Shown here: one piece after another, positions 15,346-21,104 of the stretch | How positions within the stretch are numbered: the first letter of the stretch is position 1 | Layout: every line of letters begins with the position of its first letter | Virus record (IMG/VR): IMGVR_UViG_3300008220_000061 | Span: 1-25,291 of that record | Origin: a virus | DNA length: 25,291 nt | Reading direction: 5' to 3' (one strand) | The notes under the pieces: generated by a model | Databases searched by the model: none | Seen by the model: only the letters and a program-made list of their open reading frames with translations | What the model was told of the DNA's origin: nothing | Program-made: the position numbers and the translations under genes

Positions 15346-15870
15346 TTATCTTTTAGATTTTAAGAAAGCCTTACCCTGTCCTTTAATGGCTATGCCACCG
15401 CCAGCTAGCTTTTTAGGTTTGGCTTTAATTTTAGGAACTTTAGTTGGCCCTGGTTTAACTGTAGATTTATTTTTGGGAACTTTAGTCGGCGCTGGTTTCG
15501 TGCCAGTCGCCTTCTTAGGTTTTATGGATTTTTTGTTTCTTAACTGTGTCATTGGAGAAAGAACAGTCTTCGTGCCAGTCGCCTTCTTAGGTTTGCCTGA
15601 TAATAAATCTTCAGCCATCTTGGTAAGTTCTTTGTTTACATTGCCACGAGCATCTCTAATGATGGGAACACCTTTTTCTGTGGTAACAGTTTCAATCTTG
15701 GTGGGCTTGCCAGTCGCTGGTTTCGTGCCAGTCAGCTCATCAACTTTTTTGTTAAGGGCTGCTTGAATTTCTGGATCTTTTGACTTCATGACCACTTTTC
15801 CGTCTTTGATTCTTTCAGCCATATCCTTTGTCATTCTAGAGATGCTCTTTATAAATTTTATTTTGCTCAT
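15346..15870 (-). CDS. Lys/Pro-rich low-complexity protein with internal repeats
   Basis: A 174-residue basic protein. A helical N-terminus (about residues 1-45) is followed by a Lys/Thr/Pro-rich region with repeated units: KKATGTK occurs twice, related TGTKPATGKP once, and PTKVPKxK twice. The end (LAGGGIAIKGQGKAFLKSKR) resembles tails of small phage basic proteins with Gly-rich segments. DNA repeats underlie the protein repeats (15497-15522 and 15569-15594). No known domain is seen. It is flanked by other Lys-rich genes. Confidence 0.6.
   Translation of the reverse strand: MSKIKFIKSISRMTKDMAERIKDGKVVMKSKDPEIQAALNKKVDELTGTKPATGKPTKIETVTTEKGVPIIRDARGNVNKELTKMAEDLLSGKPKKATGTKTVLSPMTQLRNKKSIKPKKATGTKPAPTKVPKNKSTVKPGPTKVPKIKAKPKKLAGGGIAIKGQGKAFLKSKR
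15497..15594. repeat. Exact 26-bp direct repeat, 72 bp apart, in the Lys-rich gene
   Basis: The sequence starting ttcgtgccagtcgccttctt occurs exactly at 15497-15522 and again at 15569-15594. A shorter related copy (gctggtttcgtgccagtc) is shared by 15491-15508 and 15716-15733. The 72-bp spacing keeps the reading frame. Confidence 0.9.
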
Positions 15871-15872
15871 GA

Positions 15873-15986
15873 TTATTTCTTTTTCTTTTTATACGAAACT
15901 TTTTTACCTTTTTTCTTTGCAGCAGCTTTAGCCATTGCAATCCCTTTAGGCGTATATGAGTAATGTTTCTTTCCTACTTTTGGCAT
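15873..15986 (-). CDS. Tiny Lys-rich phage protein (37 aa)
   Basis: A 37-residue protein starting MPKVGKKHYSYTPKGIAMAK and ending in KKKKK. The opening MPKVGKKxxxYTxKGxAxAKKA is a pattern I recognise from tiny genes next to phage terminase and portal genes. By hand count it has 15 Lys and no acidic residue. AGAGG lies 9 bases before the ATG. It fills the gap between terminase and the next gene. Function unknown; binding to DNA or RNA is plausible from charge. Confidence 0.7.
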   Translation of the reverse strand: MPKVGKKHYSYTPKGIAMAKAAAKKKGKKVSYKKKKK

Positions 15987-15997
15987 TGTTATTACCT

Positions 15998-17470
15998 CTA
16001 ATAATAAATTCGTTGTATTGGTATTAGTTCATCATCATCTTCGTCTGAATCCAATTTCACAAAATTACCTTGACGAAATCTTAGTATAGCCTGTGTTGTC
16101 GAATCTACAAAGTCATCATTTTCCCCATACGGAAAAGCTGCACATTCTTCTATGACCTCTTCTGCAAAAATAGCGTCAGGAGCCCATACCATCCCCGCTT
16201 CAAATACAGGCGAGGCGCTATGCACTCTAGTAACTTTATCCTTCCCTTTAGTGGGTCGATAATTCACCACAGGTATACCCATCATTCTCAGCTCATGCGT
16301 CAAAGGCATACCACTTGCTTGAGATTCTATCAAGACCATGTCCGGTTGCCAACACATATATTCATCATAAGCTTTCGTTTTAAGATCCGGAAAGTCCCAA
16401 CGGCCCCTCTTGGCATCAAGCAAAATAATAGATTCAGGCGCTCCATCGCTAGGTTTAAAAACACCCCAAGTGGTAATGGCACTATAGTCAGCAGTTTCTT
16501 TGGCACTAAAAGCTGTATCATAAGATTGAAGTATATAAGAACATGGTGGTGGATCATCATGCTCCCACATTTGCCACCACTCACGTTTGATCAGCGCCCC
16601 TTCCTCAGAGGTGGGGTTTTGCATATATTGAGCATTCCACTTAGCAACAGGCAAAGATGCTTTAACTGATTCAAGCTCTTTAATATTCCAGTAGCCGGGC
16701 CACAAAGGTTCTCCACTTTCTAAAATGGCAGGTAGCTCTACAATCTCCCATTGATCAGCGTGTGGCTCAGCCATTCTGCGAATCAACTTTTCAGTAAGAT
16801 CAAGAGTGCTCCATCTTGTCATCACAATTACAATCGTACCTCCTGGCTGTAAACGCTGGCGGGGTCCAGAGGTATACCATTCATACGCTGACTCAAGTGC
16901 AGATGGTGACAGGGCATCTTGCTCAGAATGTGGATCATCAATAATCAGTAAGTCAGCGCCTCGACCTGTAATCGCGCCACCGACTCCGGCAGCAAAATAC
17001 TCACCGCCTTTATTCGTCTCCCACCGACCTGCGGACTTGGAGTCAGCTGATAAGCTAACGTTTTCAAATATTTGTTTGTATTCATTAGTATCCATAAGGT
17101 TTCTCACCTTACGCCCAAACCTTGCCGAGAGTTCGGCGGTGTGAGTTGTTTGCATGATTTTCATGTCGGGCTTGAGTCCCATGACCCAGCTAGGAAAGTA
17201 AATAGATGCAAACTCAGACTTAGTATGACGTGGGGGCATGTTAACGATTAGGCGTTTGCACTTGCCTTGAGCTACAGCTTCGAGCTTTTTCGCAAAGAGC
17301 TTGTGGTGTTCGCCTTCGATGAAGCCGTCCCATACTTGATTGACATAATGAATAAAGTCTTTCTTGGCTTTACTGCTGGTTTTAAGTTTCTTGATGCGAT
17401 CTTGAATAGCTACTATCTCTTTTAGAGCATCATCTGGTACATGGTCTAGTTTTGTATTTTGTGCAGGCAT
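15998..17470 (-). CDS. terL: Terminase large subunit
   Basis: A 490-residue protein with both terminase domains. ATPase: Walker A-like MPPRHTKS (residues 78-85), Walker B LLIIDDPH (174-181) and the coupling motif MTRW (217-220). Nuclease (RNase H-like): D318 in SYDTA, E382 in LIESQASG, and D453/D456 in DDFVDSTTQA, the metal ligands expected for the family. It cuts concatemeric DNA and drives it into the prohead through the portal. It is the first gene of the late operon, after a 255-base control region. No separate small terminase subunit is recognised in this window. No strong ribosome site precedes the ATG; only weak GAG is seen. Confidence 0.9.
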   Translation of the reverse strand: MPAQNTKLDHVPDDALKEIVAIQDRIKKLKTSSKAKKDFIHYVNQVWDGFIEGEHHKLFAKKLEAVAQGKCKRLIVNMPPRHTKSEFASIYFPSWVMGLKPDMKIMQTTHTAELSARFGRKVRNLMDTNEYKQIFENVSLSADSKSAGRWETNKGGEYFAAGVGGAITGRGADLLIIDDPHSEQDALSPSALESAYEWYTSGPRQRLQPGGTIVIVMTRWSTLDLTEKLIRRMAEPHADQWEIVELPAILESGEPLWPGYWNIKELESVKASLPVAKWNAQYMQNPTSEEGALIKREWWQMWEHDDPPPCSYILQSYDTAFSAKETADYSAITTWGVFKPSDGAPESIILLDAKRGRWDFPDLKTKAYDEYMCWQPDMVLIESQASGMPLTHELRMMGIPVVNYRPTKGKDKVTRVHSASPVFEAGMVWAPDAIFAEEVIEECAAFPYGENDDFVDSTTQAILRFRQGNFVKLDSDEDDDELIPIQRIYY

Positions 17471-17575
17471 CTCAAAATGTTTTTTCTCTATGTGAAATAT
17501 GGTACCTCAATAGGGGTCCCAATTGAAGAGGGGGGGGTGAAATGTATTTTTTTGGTAATTGTTTGAGTAAATAGT

Positions 17576-17583
17576 TATTTATA
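17576..17583 (-). promoter_or_regulatory. Possible late promoter element TATAAATA
   Basis: The minus strand reads TATAAATA, the consensus of T4-type late promoters, between the tandem terminators and the terminase start. No -35 box lies 17-18 bases upstream. It could be a late promoter or simply AT-rich DNA. Confidence 0.3.
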
Positions 17584-17588
17584 AGGTC

Positions 17589-17625
17589 AAAAAAAATCGC
17601 CACACCCATATATGTGGGGGTGTGG
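17589..17625 (-). terminator. Terminator-like hairpin upstream of terminase
   Basis: CCACACCC at 17600-17607 pairs with GGGTGTGG at 17618-17625. On the minus strand the stem is followed after CGA by eight T (17589-17596). It is the second minus-strand terminator after the 17726-18229 gene. Confidence 0.65.
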
Positions 17626-17676
17626 GTTAAACAAAAACACGTCAGCAAAAAATGGCCCTTATATCAATAGAGACCC

Positions 17677-17710
17677 AAAAAAAAAGGGGATCTCATGATC
17701 CCCTTTTTTT
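17677..17710. terminator. Bidirectional Rho-independent terminator
   Basis: GGGGATC-TCAT-GATCCCC (17686-17703) is flanked by nine A on the left and seven T on the right, so it reads as a terminator on both strands. On the minus strand it ends the 18579-17726 unit. Confidence 0.9.
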
Positions 17711-17725
17711 GTATTGGATTTAACT

Positions 17726-18229
17726 TTAATCCATATCCATGAGATTAAAGGTCCCCTCCTCACCCTCATAGCAAACATCCCAAGATAGATTAAGATTATG
17801 CTGTTCGCAATACTCTCTCATCTTCTCAAAGATTTTAATTGGAGCTCCCCAAGCGGTTAAAAATTTAACTGTTAGCTCATCATCAAAGTTAGCACAGATA
17901 TTAACATCGTAAGAGTTCCACTTGGTGTCCCAATTATTCCAACTCCAATCGTACCAATTATCGAACCCATGCTCTTTAATCCAACGCTTGCGAATCAAGA
18001 TATCTCTAGGCACATAACAACCACCCTCGTTTTTATAATCACTTGGGCAATTATCTAAACCATAATCTAGCACTTTTTTTAATTCTTTAGGCATTGGGAT
18101 TATTCCATCGAAATCAAACTCCCCATCAAAGATAGAAAGTTTGGTTTTCAATTCAGCAAGAGCAACTTGCTCTTTTTCGCAACCACTGTTGACTGAAACA
18201 TCAACATCATTAAAAGTATGATTTGGCAT
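17726..18229 (-). CDS. YubB/Api92-like (DUF1281-type) ferredoxin-fold protein
   Basis: I start at 18229 (MPNHTFNDVDVS) rather than at the ATG 9 bases upstream, because AGGTGG lies about 5 bases before it and family members begin MPN. The 167-residue protein has the family pattern: IIPMPKELKK (about 42-51), then YDWSWNNWDTKWNSYDVN, and LTVKFLTAWGAPIKIFEKM with a closing LSWDVCYEGEEGTFNL. YubB/Api92-like proteins occur on plasmids and phages; their molecular role is not established to my knowledge. Stop and start overlap the upstream gene as TAATG. It is read from the divergent region at 18580-19044 and ends in the terminator at 17677-17710. Confidence 0.75.
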   Translation of the reverse strand: MPNHTFNDVDVSVNSGCEKEQVALAELKTKLSIFDGEFDFDGIIPMPKELKKVLDYGLDNCPSDYKNEGGCYVPRDILIRKRWIKEHGFDNWYDWSWNNWDTKWNSYDVNICANFDDELTVKFLTAWGAPIKIFEKMREYCEQHNLNLSWDVCYEGEEGTFNLMDMD

Positions 18230-18579
18230 TATGACCACCTCTCGATTTTTAACATTGATGAAGTTTTAATCTCATAAGGCGATCTATGATTTAGCTTAAA
18301 TGTAGCCAAAGACTTATCACCTTTAAGAACACCACTGAATGTCTTTTTATCTCTAGACATATGGGCGTCAACAATATTGACATCAATAAATGGAGTTAAT
18401 GTTTTTCTAACACCAAACCCATTGTCTTTTAGTATTAAATGACAAACAATATCATTTCTAATACTTGATCTTAATGATTGTATCATTTTGTTAATTTCTA
18501 GAAATTCTTTTACCTTTGGAATTTCCCCCAATACTTCAAGCTCATCTTGAAGTTTTTTTAATTGATCTAATCTTTTCAT
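18229..18579 (-). CDS. Unknown protein with N-terminal helix, first gene of minus-strand unit
   Basis: I choose the ATG at 18579 because GGAGGAG lies 6-9 bases upstream; an ATG at 18594 in the same frame would place that ribosome site inside the gene. The 116-residue protein begins MKRLDQLKKLQDELEVLGEI, a likely coiled-coil helix over about the first 45 residues. A mixed C-terminal half (ILKDNGFGVRKTLTPFIDVN, GVLKGDKSLATFKLNHRSPY) looks like strands. No family recognised. It is coupled to the YubB-like gene. Confidence 0.6.
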   Translation of the reverse strand: MKRLDQLKKLQDELEVLGEIPKVKEFLEINKMIQSLRSSIRNDIVCHLILKDNGFGVRKTLTPFIDVNIVDAHMSRDKKTFSGVLKGDKSLATFKLNHRSPYEIKTSSMLKIERWS

Positions 18580-18628
18580 TATTAGCTCCTCCATGTTAGT
18601 TATTGTAATGTTTGATTATTTAATTACT

Positions 18629-18647
18629 AACTAAACTATGTTTAGTT
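18629..18647. promoter_or_regulatory. Palindromic operator candidate
   Basis: AACTAAAC-TAT-GTTTAGTT is a perfect 8-bp inverted repeat with a 3-base centre. It begins 5 bases downstream of the minus-strand -10 box at 18652-18657, so it covers the expected start site. This is a typical position for a repressor site. Confidence 0.5.
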
Positions 18648-18651
18648 TAGC

Positions 18652-18657
18652 ATTATA
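18652..18657 (-). promoter_or_regulatory. -10 box of the minus-strand two-gene unit
   Basis: A perfect TATAAT on the minus strand, about 73 bases before the start of the 18229-18579 gene. Only a weak -35 (TGTAAA at 18-base spacing) is visible. Confidence 0.45.
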
Positions 18658-18837
18658 TTAAACAAATTAATACATTTTACATACATTAATTTACATATAA
18701 ATTAATCTTTATTTTTTATAATTTCGCCTGGTGCTCCAAAGGACCTTATGATAATTCAAGTAATTTCATATGTATGGGCCACAATCTAACTAATTTTTAA
18801 AACTGATGCAGCAGTTTTTAAGATCCTGGAATAAAAA

Positions 18838-18881
18838 AACCTAACAACTGGCTTAACTTCGTTAAGGGTAAAGGTTAGGTT
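18838..18881. other. Long two-part hairpin
   Basis: AACCTAAC (18838-18845) pairs with GTTAGGTT (18874-18881). Inside it, CTTAAC (18852-18857) pairs with GTTAAG (18861-18866) around a TTC loop, leaving an internal loop of 6 and 7 bases. The minus strand continues into TTTTT, so it could terminate minus-strand RNA; alternatively it is part of a structured plus-strand RNA. Confidence 0.55.
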
Positions 18882-18890
18882 GATGTAAAA

Positions 18891-18936
18891 GAACGCAGTA
18901 GAACGCATCAGGTGAGGCCGCTTTTTAAAAAACGCA
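18891..18936. repeat. ACGCA repeat module 1
   Basis: Two 10-bp direct repeats (gaacgcagta gaacgcatca) place ACGCA at 18893-18897 and 18903-18907. CATCAGGT (18906-18913), AGGCCGC (18915-18921) and a third ACGCA (18932-18936) follow. The same words recur at 20841-20981. Confidence 0.6.
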
Positions 18937-18971
18937 AAAAAAAGGGGCGTAATGCCCCTTAACATTTTTTT
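18936..18971. terminator. Bidirectional terminator-like hairpin
   Basis: AAGGGGC (18942-18948) pairs with GCCCCTT (18954-18960). Eight A on the left make it a canonical minus-strand terminator. On the plus strand seven T follow after a 4-base gap. Confidence 0.65.
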
Positions 18972-19001
18972 GCATTAAAGTGTTATATTTATCTTAAAGC
19001 A

Positions 19002-19016
19002 TGTATAATTAAGGTA
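19002..19016 (+). promoter_or_regulatory. Plus-strand early promoter P1 (-10 and start region)
   Basis: TGTATAATTAAGGTA, with a perfect TATAAT at 19004-19009 and no good -35. It matches P3 at 21105-21119 in 13 of 15 bases. ATTAAAGTGT lies 20 bases upstream of the -10. Confidence 0.6.
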
Positions 19017-19044
19017 AACCAACCATAAACCACAGGGGGACATT

Positions 19045-19452
19045 ATGGGTAATAGAGCAGTAATCTCATTCAAGGATGAGTATTATAAAAAAGAAGATAG
19101 TCCAAGTATTTATTTACATTGGAATGGTGGGAGAGATTCAGTTGAAGCTTTCCTGGACGCATCAAAAAGGCTAGGCATTAGAGGGAATGATTCCACCTAT
19201 TGCATGGCTAGAATGACGCAAATAATTTCTAATTGGCTTGGAGGTGGTCAGACAGGAATTGGCATTGGTTGTTATTCTAGTATCGACACCAACAACGGCG
19301 ACAATGGGACTTATTGGATTAAAAACTTTGAGATTGTTGAGCGTGAGTTCTACGATGGAAGAGAAGAACAAAAAGAACATAGCCATGAGGCAATGGTTCA
19401 AGAAATACTCAAAGCTAATGAGCCAATTTTTGGCAAGGTGAAAAATGCATAA
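19045..19452 (+). CDS. Conserved phage protein, MGNRAVI / YLHWNGGRDSVEAFL family
   Basis: A 135-residue protein starting MGNRAVISFKDEYYKKEDSP and followed by IYLHWNGGRDSVEAFLDASK. MGNRAVI together with LHWNGGRDSVxAFL is a conserved signature that I recognise from many phage early genes. ARMTQIISNWLGGGQTGIGI and NGTYWIKNFEIVERE also fit. The function of the family is not known to me. The gene has a strong ribosome site (AGGGGG) and follows promoter P1. It overlaps the next gene by 8 bases. Confidence 0.75.
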   Translation: MGNRAVISFKDEYYKKEDSPSIYLHWNGGRDSVEAFLDASKRLGIRGNDSTYCMARMTQIISNWLGGGQTGIGIGCYSSIDTNNGDNGTYWIKNFEIVEREFYDGREEQKEHSHEAMVQEILKANEPIFGKVKNA

Positions 19453-19816
19453 GCTAACTTTCAAATCTAATAAAACTTTAAGGTCTCTTGCAAAAGAGAC
19501 TTTAAATTCTAAAGAATTTCATCTTCCTTATACAAAAGAAACAACAAATACTAAAAGTATTTTTCTTGTTAAAGATGAAGGCATTTATTTGATGGACGCA
19601 TTCTGCCACAAAGATGAATTAAAATATGTTGTTTATGCTAGTGGATACAATCCCAAGTATGACAAGCACAATGACCTATGGGAAAGAACATACGAAGTTA
19701 GTAGAGATGACTTTGGCGAAAGCATTCCATTTGAAGAAGAGGCACTTATGCGAATTGCTAGTGGTGGAGATATCACCATTAATTTAAGTGAAACTCAAAT
19801 AGAGGTGACCGCATGA
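19445..19816 (+). CDS. DUF3085-like phage protein
   Basis: A 123-residue protein. The pattern FHLPYTKETTNTKSIFLVKD then EGIYLMDAFC, followed by YVVYASGYNP and SRDDFGESIPFEEEALMRIA, resembles the DUF3085 family found in phages and plasmids, where a strand reading LVxDEGhYLM is typical. The function is unknown. It is the second gene of the 19045-20156 operon and its stop overlaps the next start as ATGA. Confidence 0.5.
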   Translation: MHKLTFKSNKTLRSLAKETLNSKEFHLPYTKETTNTKSIFLVKDEGIYLMDAFCHKDELKYVVYASGYNPKYDKHNDLWERTYEVSRDDFGESIPFEEEALMRIASGGDITINLSETQIEVTA

Positions 19817-19971
19817 AACAAGGATATATATTTGGCCTACTTACCGCATTCGCGGTAAGTGTCCCGGTGATCCTAGTCGATCACTTTGCCATCATTCCTG
19901 CGTTCCTGGTTTTCTTATCAGGATCTCTATTTGGGATATGCGTTCGCAAATTTTTTAAAGGGGGCGCATGA
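19813..19971 (+). CDS. Small two-span membrane protein (52 aa)
   Basis: A 52-residue protein starting MKQGYIFGLLTAFAVSVPVI. It has two hydrophobic stretches, about residues 5-22 and 28-45, joined by a short polar turn (DHF) and ended by a basic tail (RKFFKGGA). The gene is too short for simple gene finders, but it is bracketed by ATGA overlaps on both sides, which strongly supports translation. A two-span protein this size could be a holin-like or superinfection-exclusion protein. Because it is in an early-type operon and not beside a lysin, a holin is only one possibility. Confidence 0.65.
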   Translation: MKQGYIFGLLTAFAVSVPVILVDHFAIIPAFLVFLSGSLFGICVRKFFKGGA

Positions 19972-20156
19972 TGAAACCATATGATGCAATTGCAATCATT
20001 GAAGACATTGATGATGGTGTTTACAGTGAAGAGGAATATCTGGAAGCATGGCAGCTGTTAGTAGACACTGGTATAGCTTGGACACTTCAAGGTTCTTATG
20101 GCCGAACAGCGCACGCACTAATTGAAGATGGTTTAATTAATGCGCCAGCACAATAG
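19968..20156 (+). CDS. Small conserved phage protein with LQGSYGRTA motif
   Basis: A 62-residue acidic protein containing YLEAWQLLVDTGIAWTLQGS and YGRTAHALIEDGLI. The combination LIDTGLAWxLQGxxGRTAxxLIxxG is a signature of tiny proteins found in very many tailed phages (DUF7417-type). Function is unknown. It overlaps the membrane protein stop as ATGA (a second ATG follows at 19971). It is the last gene of the operon; the terminator at 20267-20294 follows. Confidence 0.75.
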   Translation: MMKPYDAIAIIEDIDDGVYSEEEYLEAWQLLVDTGIAWTLQGSYGRTAHALIEDGLINAPAQ

Positions 20157-20165
20157 TTTCCTCCA

Positions 20166-20182
20166 GGGGGTGAAAGTCCCCC
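20166..20182 (+). other. GGGGG/CCCCC hairpin after the operon
   Basis: A 5-bp all-GC stem with a TGAAAGT loop, ten bases after the last stop codon and without a T-run. It resembles the terminator stem about 100 bases further on and may be a diverged copy or an mRNA 3' stabiliser. Confidence 0.5.
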
Positions 20183-20266
20183 GCCTATTTACATACTAAG
20201 TCGCAAATGTTAAAGTTCGGACATGTCTATTTTCATAGATTAGTTTTTCTCCAAAAACAAATATTA

Positions 20267-20294
20267 GGGGGGACGCAAGTTCCCCCTTTTTTTT
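20267..20294 (+). terminator. Rho-independent terminator
   Basis: GGGGGGA (20267-20273) pairs with TTCCCCC (20280-20286, one G-T wobble) around loop CGCAAG, followed by eight T. It ends the 19045-20156 operon. Confidence 0.9.
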
Positions 20295-20326
20295 ATCCAA
20301 CTAGATCTAAATTAGCGGCGCGCAAA

Positions 20327-20348
20327 CTTGGGCCCAGTTGTTTGTAAA
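20327..20348. promoter_or_regulatory. Imperfect palindrome upstream of promoter P2
   Basis: The sequence caaacttgggcccagttg is near-palindromic about GGGCCC (ACT-T-GGGCCC-AGT). It lies just before the -35 of P2 (20355), so it is a candidate operator or activator site. Confidence 0.35.
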
Positions 20349-20354
20349 AAAGTG

Positions 20355-20384
20355 TTGGAAGTTTGTTTAATAATTGTTTATAAT
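20355..20384 (+). promoter_or_regulatory. Plus-strand promoter P2
   Basis: TTGGAA (20355-20360), 18-base spacer, TATAAT (20379-20384), then ACAGTA. It is 21 bases before the start of the 20406 gene. Confidence 0.65.
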
Positions 20385-20405
20385 ACAGTATGGAGGTGAA
20401 GTAAT

Positions 20406-20768
20406 ATGAAACAAGCAGTTAAAACATTTAACTACGATGAAACTTTAGATCCAGGTTTATTGCCGGATCTATCTAGCAAAGCTGTACCAAAAGAAAAAGC
20501 AGCTAACATGTTGTATCAAGCTTTGCGCACGCAAGCTAAACGCATGGGTTTTGATCCAGATACTGAAGTCTTTATGACTAATGACCATAAAAATTATTCA
20601 GAGATAGATGAGGGTGATATTTGGGTGACTTTTGAGGCCGGTCCATGGGAATGGGGTGTTGCTTATTCTTTAAGCTCTCATCCAGAAAGCTATGATATGT
20701 TTAGCAATCCCAACGACTGGTATTTAGAATGCTATTATGGCTTTGATGTAATCTTTACTGATTGCTAA
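20406..20768 (+). CDS. Conserved phage protein of unknown function, single-gene unit
   Basis: A 120-residue acidic protein. The segment ANMLYQALRTQAKRMGFDPD is a helix typical of small phage early proteins. FEAGPWEWGVAYSLSSHPES and NDWYLECYYGFDVIF follow, rich in Trp and Tyr. AEMLYQALRTQAKRMG with GPxEWGV and WYLEPYxxxxVxF resembles proteins seen in marine phages; the function is unknown. The ATG has a good site (TGGAGGTGAAGTAAT). It has its own promoter (20355-20384) and terminator (20788-20813), so it is likely under separate control. Confidence 0.6.
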   Translation: MKQAVKTFNYDETLDPGLLPDLSSKAVPKEKAANMLYQALRTQAKRMGFDPDTEVFMTNDHKNYSEIDEGDIWVTFEAGPWEWGVAYSLSSHPESYDMFSNPNDWYLECYYGFDVIFTDC

Positions 20769-20787
20769 GTAAGCTTAACAACAATCA

Positions 20788-20813
20788 AGCCCGGTTAACG
20801 CCGGGTTTTTTTT
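20788..20813 (+). terminator. Rho-independent terminator
   Basis: CCCGG (20790-20794), loop TTAACG, CCGGG (20101 offset into 20101-type numbering avoided: 20801-20805), extended by AG/TT pairs and followed by eight T. It closes the 20406-20768 unit. Confidence 0.85.
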
Positions 20814-20840
20814 GCCTGGAGCTCTATCAGATCCAACCAG

Positions 20841-20981
20841 CACGCACGCAAATGAACTAGCACGCACACATCAGGTCGCAAAAAGATTTTTTATTTTTGG
20901 CTAACGTGCAAGGCCGCAAATTATATGTTCTTAAAAAAACCCTACGCTACTGGTCACAGGGCCAGAACGCACAAGGACGCA
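20841..20981. repeat. ACGCA repeat module 2
   Basis: ACGCA occurs at 20842-20846, 20846-20850, 20862-20866, 20967-20971 and 20977-20981. CATCAGGT (20869-20876) and AGGCCGC (20911-20917) lie between. The last pair has a 10-bp spacing (gaacgcacaa ggacgcaaaa), as in module 1 at 18891-18936. Confidence 0.6.
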
Positions 20982-21104
20982 AAATATTTGCCAGTTCTCT
21001 TTGTAAGAGGTGGAAAAAGCAAATAAATATATTTTTCCTGAAGTTTTTTTTATCGCTACTTATCAATTAAAGTGTAATTTTTTCTTAAATTCATATTAAA
21101 ATAG

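Larger units (their letters stand above)
17471..17725. other. Intergenic control region between late operon and two-gene unit
   Basis: 255 bases without a convincing gene. It contains the bidirectional terminator 17677-17710, the minus-strand terminator 17589-17625, the TATAAATA element, and an 8-base G run at 17530-17537 that lies in the likely terminase leader. The terminase promoter should lie here. Confidence 0.7.
18580..19044. other. Divergent non-coding control region
   Basis: 465 bases between the two divergent units, with no convincing gene. The left part is very AT-rich and holds the minus-strand promoter and palindrome. The right half holds a long hairpin (18838-18881), ACGCA repeats (18891-18936), a bidirectional terminator (18936-18971) and the plus-strand promoter at about 19002-19016. 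A TATAAT at 18717-18722 on the plus strand could start a short RNA ending at the terminator. Confidence 0.7.

Noticed and set aside
15194-15766. Plus-strand 190-residue hydrophobic reading frame
   Set aside because: It is antisense to the Lys-rich gene. The Leu/Phe/Val-rich pattern arises from reversed Lys codons.
20164-20185. GTGAAAGTCCC word resembling the start of group II introns
   Set aside because: No domain V, no reverse transcriptase and no exon context nearby. It is explained by the G5/C5 hairpin.
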